A stretch of 64,000 nucleotides of DNA. It comes from Yamagishiella unicocca (lineage: Eukaryota > Chlorophyta > Chlorophyceae > Chlamydomonadales > Volvocaceae). The position numbers and the translations under genes were made by a program. The DNA is taken from contig BDSL01000066.1 in assembly GCA_003116995.1 (NCBI GenBank), positions 186,001 through 250,000 on the forward strand. Direction: 5' to 3'. Each line of letters begins with the position of its first letter. Position 1 is the first letter of the stretch. Positions 50,256 through 61,178 of this stretch are shown in pieces. The notes beneath the pieces are model-generated. The model did not search any database and was not told where the DNA came from. It was given only the letters and a program-made list of their open reading frames with translations.

Positions 50256-53200
50256 CTGAAGGCGGCCATCCACGACCTCCAGGAGCTGCTGCCGGGAGAG
50301 CCGGTGGTCGCATTGATTCGCTGTAGCAGAGGACCTGAAGAAGCGACACATTTCGTCGCTTATTTTTAATTGTTACATGTGTCAGGATCCAACAGGGCAA
50401 AAGGCGCTCATCAGGAACCCTCGCAACCGCACGGAAGGTTGATGTATTGTGCGATTACATCCGGAGCATACCTGGCGAACGAAAATAGCAAGGCGACCAG
50501 CCGGCCCACCCGAGACTAACTCAGGTTGCCTCGCTCCCTGGAGTAGACCTACACGCAGTACCGCCATCAGAATGCCAAACTACACAGCAACAGCGACTAT
50601 TTCGGTAGGGGAGACAGGTCTCCTCAAAATAAACACTGCTGCTGTGTAGTAGGTTCTAATGTCGGGTTACGTGCAGCCGCTAACCAACGAGCGCACGATT
50701 TAACAAACATGCATCACTGCAACGTAATGGAATCTCGACATACGAACACGGACGGAACCACCGGGATCGCAGGTTTATGCGAATAGTAAATCGTCGCCAG
50801 TACGACAGACAACGAGCCCGCAGCCGGCACGTGGGACAGCATCGATCCTTGAGTTCGTGTCCCAGCCAACTGACGGCATCCACCTACGAAACTAGGGCCG
50901 AGCCAAATAAGAGCCGAGATGCCAGTCCGCAGGACTTCGCTGCCGGGCTGTGCCGCCGAACCCAGCCGACCCTAGGAAACCGCTAACCGCTAACAGCCGA
51001 AACCGCCTAGGAGGTCAGCAGGATTCAGCCAGCCCTAATTAACTGCTAAGAGTCAACAGCCGAAATTACGCAATAAAACTAGTTGCCAATACAAACATTT
51101 CGAAGGCGGCTTACCGTGCCAATGCATGTATCATACACTACAATGACGCCACGGACTCGTCAGGGCTGGTCCAGCAGAAGGCGCTGTAGTCCTCAGTGCC
51201 GGGCTGCAGCCCCGCCAAGTGCTGCCACCCAGCTCGGGCTGGCGGGTTGCCAATCCATGGGCAGCAGCGTGGTCGATAAAAGTGGTGTGGCGAGGATCGT
51301 GGGCTGCAAGGGTTGGACTGGGCAAGCGCCAGGTGGAAATAGGTGCACCCAGACTCCTCAACAAGACGGTGTTTACCACCACCATTCGGATGGCAACATT
51401 GCTCGGGGACTGAGGTCCGCGAGGACGCCGGCAGCGGGCATTCCCAATTCTGCTATCCGGGAATGGTTGGTGCGAACTGTACGGCGGGGCTGTGCCACTG
51501 CGGGAACACGTGCAAGCGAGGTGGGCATGTTGACCCTAGGTGAACTGGACGGATACAGTGACGGCACTCCGCCTTGCTGCTAGTCGCCCACGGATCGAGC
51601 AACGAGCAATCTGGCCGATGGCAGGATGCACGCTAAGGATTATCAATCGCCTCCGCTGCAGTCACCGCCGCCTGGCCCCCGACCCAGCCGCACCTCAAGC
51701 CGCGCCCGCAGGGGGAGGTCGGACGACCGGCAGCTACTGGAGGTGGTGGACCGGGTGAGTGGGGGATGCATGCCAAGAGGGTGCCGGCATTCCCTGTGCT
51801 CACGAAAGCTTCAAATGCTTGCCAGATTTCCCTCCCCACCCCACCTACATGTCCTCGAGGCGCATGCAAGACCTCCTGCAAACGTAGCCAGAGCAGGAAC
51901 GAATAAGTTCGGGGCACGGCGGTTTTACCTTCTGATCCGGTTCCCCCCCCCCTGGGTTCCTCCACTCCCCACCTAAACCCGTTATTCGCCCCTTCCGTCC
52001 CCCCTATGGCTTCCTACCCTGGCTGCGTTCCCCTGCAGCGCCACTGGTCCGCCAGTAGTAGCGCGGCCCACAATGCCCAACACACCCTACTAAACAGCGA
52101 ACACAAACACGGTACGCATACGATTCCCCCGCCCTTCCCTACCGTGAGCGCCCGTCACCGCCGCTGGCCCCTGCGTGTTCCGCCAGTGTCAGGTGCCACC
52201 CCACCACTGGCCGCATGAGGCCCGCAGAGCGCCCCCAAGCGTCTCATGACGGCGGCAGTCGCCAGCGCCGACTACTGCAAGAAGGATGGACTATCGGAGG
52301 CGCTGAAGCAGGTAGACAGCGGGGTGGGGCGGAACGAGGAGTGCGGGAGCAGCCGTAGAAGCAAGCGAATGGCACACAGGATGCTCTGGCAGCAGAGTCA
52401 ACTGCATGAATCTCCGCATTCGCAGAGGAGAAGCAACGGGTTGCACTGACAGCAACGGCGCAACCAGCCGCTGTCCAGGAGCCATTCGCGCACCGCCTGC
52501 TGTCCCGCAAGTGTTGCCTGTAGCCCCCCAAAGCTGTTCGGCCTGCTCCAACTGTCTAGAATTTATCTCAACCACGAAAGCTCACCATGATGTCATGTTA
52601 GTCTGTTCGTTAGGGCCGTGGGCCCTGGACTCCGTGGACAACGCCAGCAGCAGGATGCGTTATGCGAGTCAGGGATTGGAGAAAGTAATGGTATAATCAA
52701 GTAATCATAGAGCTTAATCTTGTCAAAGGTCTGCGAAGAGGAGCCGCATGGCGCCGGAAGGTTAACCGTACTGCAGATAGGAGATAGCCCTAGTTAAGGC
52801 TGAAGCTCGAGTATCACAAACAAATGAACCATAAAATGTGACGCCTGCCTGCCCTAGCCCGGCGTGTGGAAGAAGCGGAAGGCAGCGCAGGAGCACACGC
52901 TTATTGCATATCCAGCTGTTATATTTCGCTGCCTGCGTCTTGGAGCAAGATTGGGAAGGACAGCACCACTAAATAGTATGCTGGAGGCTACAGCAACAGG
53001 TTGCCGGTCTGCTGCCGATGGACGGTAGGATGGCGGGAAAGGCAACCGAATACCAGCCAATTGAGTTGCTGCGCAAGAACCTGGCTCTCAGCGCGATGTT
53101 GATGCCAACCAACGCCAGCGATGAGGTTCTGCTGGTCCCAAAGGTAATAATCAAGGCCCCACTCGTGGTTGCTGACGTCTGCGTTCAGTCAAACGGTACT

Positions 53201-56200
53201 TCCACGAGCGGAATTTAATAGGATGCGAGGGGATGTCGGGAGGCAATCCGTGGTCCGGCACGCAAAGAGGGAAGGGTGGGGGCTGATGTGAGGAAGCAGG
53301 GACAAGCTTAGCATGGGAAGACCGGCTAAGGGAACGGGGTGCCTAGGCGCGGGCCGCTGCCGAGAAGAGCACTTGCTACGCTTGATGTCATCATGATTCC
53401 ACACGGGATTGCACGTTGTGCTCCGGGCGTGTGTTTCAAGCTTGGAAACCTCGTTGACGGTGGCCACCGCCCACTAACTCCGCGCTGCAAACGACGTGCT
53501 GTCTCTCCCTTTCCCCAGGCGCCTTGCACGTAAACCGAAGCTAGGACTTCAGCAAGCTGCACGCCAGCTGCCTGTTTCCCGAGGTGCGAATGAACCTGTA
53601 TGAATGAACCCACAGGGCAGGCTATGTGGTGTGCACGGCGCTTGGCGGGGTCGCGGGGCGGGAGCGCTGGGTGGGGCTGGTCCGACCCCGGCAGGACGGC
53701 GGCGGGGTATGAGCTGGCAAGAGGGGGGAGGTAGGGTTGGCTCCATGTGCACGATATGTGAGGGCCGGGTGCCTGCGGAGCCGGGAACCGTGAGGGAGGC
53801 CGCAGAGCCGCCGGCGTCCGTCAGTGGACGTGGGTGGCTGGTGAGACTGGGGGGTTGTATAAGAACCGTGAGACTGGGGGGGGGCGAGGAGGCAGGGGCC
53901 GCGGCACAGGTGGCTTTCGGCCGTGGCCTGTGGGAGGGGCGGTAGCCTGTATGTTCAGTGTTGGGGTGCGGAAGGTGGGATACAGTAGCTGCTACGACGG
54001 GGATGTACCAGGCAGACAGCCTGGGTGCGCAGCCTGAGAGAAAGAGAGAGAGCACAGCTGAGCCCTGGGGAGGGGGGGGCGGAGCGGGTAGAACGACGGT
54101 CCCGGCGTATTAGGATGCTGACCTGCGGATTGGAATGGCGGCCCCGGTGTATTATGATTGCTGACCTGCGTATTGGAACGGCGGCCCCGACGTATTTGGA
54201 TTGCTGCCCTGAGTTTTGGAACGGCGGCCCCGGCGTATTATTATTGCTGCCCTGAGTTTTGGAACGGCGGCCCCGGCGTATTGGGATTGCTGACCTGCGT
54301 ATTGAAACGGCGGCCCCGGCGTATTTGGATTGCTGACCTGAGTTTTGGAACGGCGGCCCCGGTGTATTTGGATTGCTGACCTGAGTTTTGGAACGGCGGC
54401 CCCGGTGTATTGGGATTGCTGCCCTGAGTTTTGGAACGGCGGCCCCGGCGTATTGGGATTGCTGCCCTGAGTTTTGGAACGGCGGCCCCGCCGTATTGGG
54501 ATTGCTGCCCTGAGTATTGGAACGGCGGCCCCGGCGTATTGGGATTGCTGTCCTGAGTATTGGAACGGCGGCCCCGGCGTATTGGGATTGCTGCCCTGAG
54601 TATTGGAACGGCCGCCCCGGCGTACTGGGATTGCTGCCCTGAGTATTTGAACGGCGGCCCCGGCGTATTGGGATTGCTGCCCTGAGTATTGGAATCGCGG
54701 CCCCGGCTTATTAAGATCGCTGCCCTGCGGATTGGAAACCGCCCTTGGATTAGAAAATGACTTATCCGCTGTGACCGCCGGATAAGTGGATTAGTGCCTC
54801 CTGCCCACCCTCTGAGGGTGGGCATGAGGCACTAATCCACTTATCCGGCGGTCACAGCGGATAAGTCATTTTCTAATCCAAGGGCGGTTTTTTATCCGCA
54901 GGGCAGCGATCTTAATAAGCCGGGGCGGCCGTTCCAATACTCAGGGCAGCAATCCAAATACACCGGGGCCGCCGTTCCAATACGCAGGTTGCTAATCCCA
55001 ATACGCCGGGGCGCGGTTTCCAATACGCAGATTGCGAATAGCAGGTTGCTAATCCCAATACGCCACCGTGACCGACGCCTAAACTAATCCAGGGGGGATG
55101 CCCACCCTCTGGTCCCGTGGTGCCGCGGCCCACGGCCCAACGCCGTGGTCCTACCGCCACCACCGCCACGACCAGCGGCGAGGCTCCTGCGCCTGCCTGC
55201 TGATACCTTGGCTTCCGTACCTGCTGTGGGAGTCGGTCGCCGCTGACGCCGACGACATGACTGCGGCGAAAGCACTCCTTGGCGGTTGCTTGGCGGTGTC
55301 CACGCCGACGACGTAATCCTCACCGCGAAGGTCAGCGTACGGGTGTGTATTGTGCCGTACACTTCGCACCAAACCATTCTCGACCGAGGACTGCTCCTTC
55401 GTCCCCGGATCGCCCGTTTGCCCCTACCTGGACTGCCCGCCGTCCTCATCGATCAAGCAGTGTTTAAGAGGAAATGGCGTTGATAAACACCGTACGTCAT
55501 CCTGTCGCGAAGTTCGAGTCCCCTCCCACCTTATTTCCAAGAGGCGCTTGCCCAGTCCAACCCTTGCACCTCATGATCCTGGTCATAACCCACTTGTATC
55601 GACCACGATGCTGCCTTTGGATCTGGCAGCTGCACGGTGGCTCTACGTAAGGACCGACTCACGCGATAGCTGCAGGGTGTCCCACGTGCTGCCTCGGACC
55701 ATATAATAGCTCTTGAGTTCACAATCCAGTCGCTGCTCCCACCGTCCCCAGCGTCCCTGCAGCCTGCTTGCACAGCGAATGTGCAAGGCCCATGGCAGCA
55801 CTATGCAGGGACGTGCTCGCGCACAGTGCCTCCCAAAGTACGTGCGGTGGCCCTCTGTTTCTTCGCACCAGGACCACAGCTCAGCGCAGCTACCCAAACC
55901 GAGCGACTGACCCGTGTGGTGCACCGCTGCTGCACGATACCCGTCACGGCTGCTACGTGCCACGCTCCATCACCACTACGCATCTGCTTGCTTCGCCTCC
56001 TCCAGCTCCCAGTGGGGCATGTGATCAGCGTACCCATCTTGAGCGTAGGGATGCTCACCGGGGGAGATGAAGGGGCGCAGCTGCGGGTCACCTCCTTGCG
56101 GGACACGGGGAAGAGCGGCGGCCTAGGCGGGGAGGGGGGGGGGCTGTGGGAGGAGACGGTGTGCGAATGGCGGGTGCGCGGTCGGGCGGAGGGGCGAGGG

Positions 56201-59200
56201 GGAGTAGACGAGAGCGAGGCGGCGGGAACAGTTTGCTAAGTGTGTTTCGGCCGCGGCTGGGGGGGGGCGTCGAGGGGGGGAAGGGGCTGGCGCGGGATGA
56301 GGTGCGGAGGGGGGGGGGCGCGGAGGGAGGCCGGCGGCGTATTACAAGTGGGGGGTTTGCTGGGACTGGCTGCGGCGGTGGCGGGGCGCCAGGGCTGCTG
56401 CGGCGACGGGGTGGCCGGCGGCGGCGGCGGCGGCGGCGGGCCGCCGGGACCTGGGCGGGGGTGGCGGCATTGTTGGTGGCGGTGTTGTTGGTGGCGATGG
56501 GGTCGGTGGCGGTAGCGGTGGTGACGGTGGCAGTGATGACGGTGGCAGTAAGGACGGTGGCAGAGAGGATGGTGGCGGTGGTTGTGGCGGTGACGGCGAA
56601 GTCAAGGTTCGGAGCCGGTCGCGGGGGGGAGGGCGCAGGAAGGGGTCTGCCCGCCTCCCGGCGCCATGCGACACAGAGATTATACCGAGCATCCCACGGC
56701 GCCTGTGCATGGAATCTAGACGTGCCTCCCGTCCCACCTGCTTCATAAGTCCCTCGCGGCCAGCCTGCTACCGAGCGAAGACACGGCCAGGGCAAATGCG
56801 CGCCCCTCCGAGCTGATGTTCCCAGGACGTGATGCTGCACGGGGGTTTCGATCTGCCGTCCAATCCCCTCGCTCGGTTCGTCCTCGCCCCTCCCAGCGCC
56901 CCCAACTCCCAGGTTTCCACGCTGCCCCGCAGTCCCCACCTGCGGTTTCTTGTGTTCCAAGGCAAGGCGGCGACAGCCCGGCTCCAAGGCCCATGCGCTG
57001 AGCGTTCACGCCCAAAGCCCAGTAATTAGAGACGCATTTACGTGTCGCATATTTTGCCGCAACGCCTCTCCCCAAGCAAGATAGCCTGCATGTCGTGAAG
57101 ATGGTATCCTTATTGGCCGGACTTTGCCAAGGCGCAGATCCCAGGCAAATGACGTCATCATCCGCACAGCCAATGAACAAGCTGAACCAGAGGCCGAAAA
57201 CTACCCGTCGCAACGCGTCAGGGTTTGTGAGCCCTTACGACCTGTGCCTTCATAGTACCAATTTGAAGCAAGGCTTCGAAAGTGTGTGTATGGTCATACG
57301 GTTTAAGTGCGCGGTTTGGCCACGGGTATGTCGCAGGGTTTTTGGCCGGCTCAACATAGCTCCAGAACCTCGTTGAAACACAGGGATTGCATACCCTCTC
57401 ACAGCGTCATAGGGACAATCCCTCTATACAGATGGAATGTAAACCATAACGTAGGCAACTGGGCACGTTACTGTTCTTTGGCAGCCTCCACATGCATCTT
57501 GGTATCTGGAAAGATAAGCGCCCCGCGGTGGCCGAAGCAGCTGTCTGCGCCTATCTTTGTCGCAACTTATGGACGTTGGCTGCATCCAATGCTCGCCTTC
57601 CTTGCAAACCTCCCGTCGGAACGCAACGATGCCACAACAGAATTTATGAAAATGAAAGCCGCGGGTGGTACAAACGCTGGTGAGCCGCTGTGACGTAAGT
57701 TTTTCCCGTCGTTATCCGTAGCGAAGCAGAGGTCGCCTTCTTCCTAACCGTGTGCTTTTAAACGAAGCAGTCTGCCTTTCACATGGCATGCTCAAGTGGT
57801 GCCTCTTGAGGAATGTTACGCGCAATTCTTTGAGGCACGTACTCGTGCATATTACCTGTGTGCGCCAAAGTCCACCCCTGTCTGCCCTCCGTTTGTTTCT
57901 GCAGACGCAGCGGCTGGCCGTGGCCCTGGCGTCGCGGCAGCTGCTGGTGAGCTTGCTTGCTGCAGTCGCGTCTCCCTGGCTTGTTGGGGGCATCACGTGC
58001 ACTGGGGCTAGCCTGCTGTATGGTTCGGGCCGTCTTTTTCGGCCACGCAGCTGCGGGCTGTGCGGTCGGGTTGCTTGCCACATTGTTAGTAGGGGCTTTA
58101 TGGGTGCTGTGTTGCGGAAGGGTCGTTGCATTGCGCATCCGTGTTGGTAATCCTCTATACACTCTCAACTCCCCTGACGTCCAGGTGGTGGTGCGGGCGG
58201 CGTGGTGGCCTGTGGCTGAGCAGAGCTGGAGTGACACCCCCGTATGAGGCAGTTGATTGGTAAGCGTGCAGCGCTTGCATCATTCAGCACACAACTGCAG
58301 GGGGCATCAAGCTGTCGGGGCTGTTGACCCAGGGACACCCAGCACCGGTTGCTTAGTGCTGCCCACTGTCATGTCGCCGGAGTTTTTGACCCAGGAGCAC
58401 CTTTCCTGGCGTAGCTGGTGCGGCCCGGGGCCCAAGCAAGCGCACATGCCCTAGAGCCATGTCCGCATCTTGGCGTCGCCAACGATCCTGGCCCCACCGC
58501 TGCTCCATGTTCGCGACCTCCGCCTCGCAGGCTGTGGCTGAGCTTCGCCGAGGCGCCCGAGATGGAGTTCTCCATAACGCCCGCGCTGGGCAACCGCAAG
58601 TTGTGGGGGCTGGGGTGTGTGTGGGTGTGTGCCAAGGTGCGATCATCCGCAGCATCACACCTCCCTCCACCGGCACTCACGCACCACCTCAGTGGCGGGC
58701 ACTGCTCCAGGGGGCGTCTCTATGGCACCCAAGGCGCTCCGTACTCCTGTTCCTACACCACGACAGCGGGCTGACCAAAATCTTTACCCCCAACTAGCTT
58801 ACCCTTTGACGTCGACCACAGCCCTGTTGATCACGGCTCCGTCACCTTGCCACACTCGAGCACCTCGTCTGGCCATCCGACTTCGGTTACACCACCCCAT
58901 CACCCCGCTTCAGCCCTCCCCGCCCCCATTCTTGCCCCCCCCCCCCAAGAACCCCCCCCCAAGTGCAGGTCGCCGCCGGCCTTGCTCGCCCCATGGTGTA
59001 CCCCGCCTGCGTGGACGTGCGCATGGGCAAGCTGCTGCTGCCAATCGACAGCACTAAGAACGCTGTCGGGTTCTTCTTCGCCATCGACACCTTGACCCGG
59101 CACAGAGTGGGTGCCACCTCCGCCACCGCCAACACCGCCGCCGCAGGAGACGCCGCCGCCGCCGCTATTGCAGCAGCATCCGGTGCCAAACGGTGGCCCA

Positions 59201-61178
59201 CCTCCGAAACCCAGGTTGGCACACTACACTACGTCATGTGTTCGACGGAAGCATTACATTTGTGAACATGCGTACCGGCGTGCCTTGCGGGTTAGCGCTC
59301 TGCATGGGTGCGCCTCTGACGGGCGGTGCGGCGACGGGGATTGCGGACCAGGCCGCCATGCTGGCAGGGGCGGCGGAAAGGGGGGTGAGCTGCAAGGCGG
59401 GGTCCTGGGCTTCGAGCAGCAGCTGCTCGCAGTGGGGCTCCCTCAGCAGCACCGTGGTGGGCGTCGTGGCCCGGTAGGGAACAGCCAGCCACCCGGGGTC
59501 AGCCACCCGTGGTCAGCCACCCGGGGTCAGCCACCCGGGTTCTCATCGCCTGTCCCCTGCATTGCTCTACTACGAGCAGCGTAGTGTCCGCGGTCCCAAC
59601 CAGCAGGCTGACACGCCCCTCACACCCCGCTTCGTCTTGCTTGACGTTGCAGGCCGCCCTCCTCCACGGGACTGGCGGGCGGCACCCCGCGAAGCCACCG
59701 GGCCGGCCTCCCCGGCACCGCTGTCGTCTGCCTCGACCCGCAGCACCCCGCGGGGATGGGTGTGGGCGCTGGTGGCTGCTCCTCCGTGCCGCCCTTTCCG
59801 CCGCCGCCGCCGTCTGTCTCCGGGGCCATGGTCCGGCCCCACCGCGTTCACCAGCTCCGCCCTTGTGGTGGTGGCCACCGCTGGCCTAGCCGGCGGTAGC
59901 AGCGGCAGTGTTTTTACCGAGAGCGCAGTCCACCACGTGGTTCGCCGTACATCGTCGGTCCTTGGCAGCAGCCGGGGGTGCCGCCCTCATTGGACGGCAT
60001 CCCGGAGGCAATCGAGGATGAGGAGGGAAGGCGAAAGACGGTTTCATACAGGACGGTTTTCTCCCTGTAGAACTCAATAGTATGGCGCCGACTACTGCGA
60101 CGGTGGCGTGATGGCAACATCGATGGCAGGGCGTCAACACGGTACGTCACGGACCGTACCGTCGGCGGCGCGTCGTCGCCGTACTGGCCCGGCGGCGTGG
60201 TGGACGCCTCTATCTGCGTTCTGGATCCTGGCAGGGCGCCGCCGGTTGGCAGCGGCGGGCAGCAGATTTTGGCGCAGCTGCTGCGGGTTGTGGCGCTAGG
60301 GACACAGGGGCACCGCGTGGCTCGTCCACTGTGTCACTGTACAGCAGCAGCGGGCAGCACATGAGCATCACCAGCAGCAGCAGCAGCACCCACAGGCACA
60401 TGGGCAGGCAGGCGCAGTCGCACCCAGGACCATATCAGCGGCTGGCCAGCCCTACCTTCTGGCGGCGTGCTTCCTTACTCCTTGCAGCCAGGAAGCACCG
60501 CGCCCAGTGGACCATGCAGCGCCGACGGCGATGATGGACCGTGCACCCCCACCCCCACCCTCCTGCCGTGCGCGCAACTCTGCTGCGACCAGGACACCAC
60601 ATCGCGCAGCTCGGACCAGCTGGTGCGGAGCGCACCGAGGGTGAGGGGGACGGGAGGGACGGCTCAGGGCCAGGCAGGCGCTTAGCTGCGGCGACGAGCG
60701 TTCAGTTGTCGTTATGGCCGTCGTGGCCTTACTTGGTAGAGCACTCTCACGGGTTGTCGCTGTCGGTGTTCGCAAAGCTTTCGGGGAAAGGGTTAGAGCT
60801 CTTCAAGATCCAGGAGCACATGCAGGATTTGGTGAACCTGTTCGGCATATTTGCCAAGCCAACGCTGCACACTAGCCGTGCACCGAAACAGTGAGGTTCA
60901 TTGCCTGCCCTCACCATACTGTCTAGGTGTCTGTCTGCGGTGGCGCTGTGCATGCCCCTTATCCTTGGGTGTCACATTACAAGCCCCCACCATCTCTCCA
61001 CTCGTGCGTCTCTGTGGTATCCAGGAACGAAGGAGCGCAGGGCGAAGGCGGTGGGAAGCAGCAGGGACCTAGCGGCCGCGAAGGCGCTGAAGGCGGGGCC
61101 GCGACACGGGGGGGCTCAAAGCAGGGCCGGTGCATAGCACTCACCGAGGAGGAGGAGGAAGCAGGACCCAGTCCGTAA
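50256..61178 (+). CDS. Partly resolved multi-exon gene, possibly SMP-type lipid-transfer-like
   Basis: A series of short, coding-looking plus-strand exons with GT-AG ends. Best supported: 51662-51754, 52228-52311, 53000-53143, 56006-56173, 57905-57946, 58185-58241, 58969-59106, 60706-60890 and 61025-61178 (TAA). Weaker: 50256 to about 50303, 53546-53584, 56826-56912, 58531 to about 58612, and open stretches near 59260-59380, 59790-59960 and 60080-60310. Most are phase 0 at both ends. The last join is phase 2 and gives an acidic C-terminus (TEEEEEAGPSP). Telling segments are PIELLRKNLALSAMLMPTN, WLSFAEAPEMEFSITPAL and LARPMVYPACVDVRMGKLLL. The last two occur in the order found near the end of SMP domains of synaptotagmin-like membrane-contact proteins, but this is a weak resemblance. 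Exons are missing, so no length is given. One intron holds the foldback element at 54091-55075. Confidence 0.4.
50576..50650. repeat. Small element with terminal inverted repeats
   Basis: ACTACACAGCAACAG at the left and CTGCTGCTGTGTAGT at the right form imperfect 15-bp inverted ends around about 45 bp, with an inner GGAGACAGGTCTCC palindrome. It could be a tiny MITE or a stable hairpin. Confidence 0.55.
51208..51365 (+). repeat. 160-bp dispersed repeat, copy 2
   Basis: Near-identical to 49007-49165. It lies in the presumed intron before exon 51662-51754 of the plus-strand gene. Confidence 0.9.
54091..55075. mobile_element. Foldback-like element with tandem-repeat arms
   Basis: The left arm is about 15 direct units of about 43 bp (GGAACGGCGGCCCCGGCGTA ... 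GGATTGCTGCCCTGAG) from 54091 to about 54735. It leads into a long near-perfect palindrome centred near 54812 (CTGCCCACCCTCTGAGGGTG). The right arm repeats the same sequence in reverse, with about three to four inverted units to about 55075. The arms match through at least 140 bp each side, across the non-repeated stem and into the repeats. Inverted arms built of internal tandem repeats are the hallmark of Drosophila FB-type foldback elements. No transposase is present. It lies within the presumed intron 53585-56005 of the plus-strand gene. Confidence 0.8.
55515..55645 (-). repeat. 160-bp dispersed repeat, inverted diverged copy
   Basis: The minus strand contains GCAGCATCGTGGTCGATACA, then GCAAGGGTTGGACTGGGCAA and GCGCCTCTTGGAAATAAGG, matching the core of 49007-49165 with many substitutions. 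Confidence 0.75.

Noticed and set aside
54091..54735. CRISPR-like regular array
   Set aside because: Units are directly tandem without unique spacers, in a eukaryotic genome, and form one arm of a foldback structure.
55512..55532. tRNA-like T-loop (AAGTTCGAGTCCC)
   Set aside because: No matching anticodon arm, D-arm or acceptor stem upstream; it lies at the edge of the inverted 160-bp repeat.
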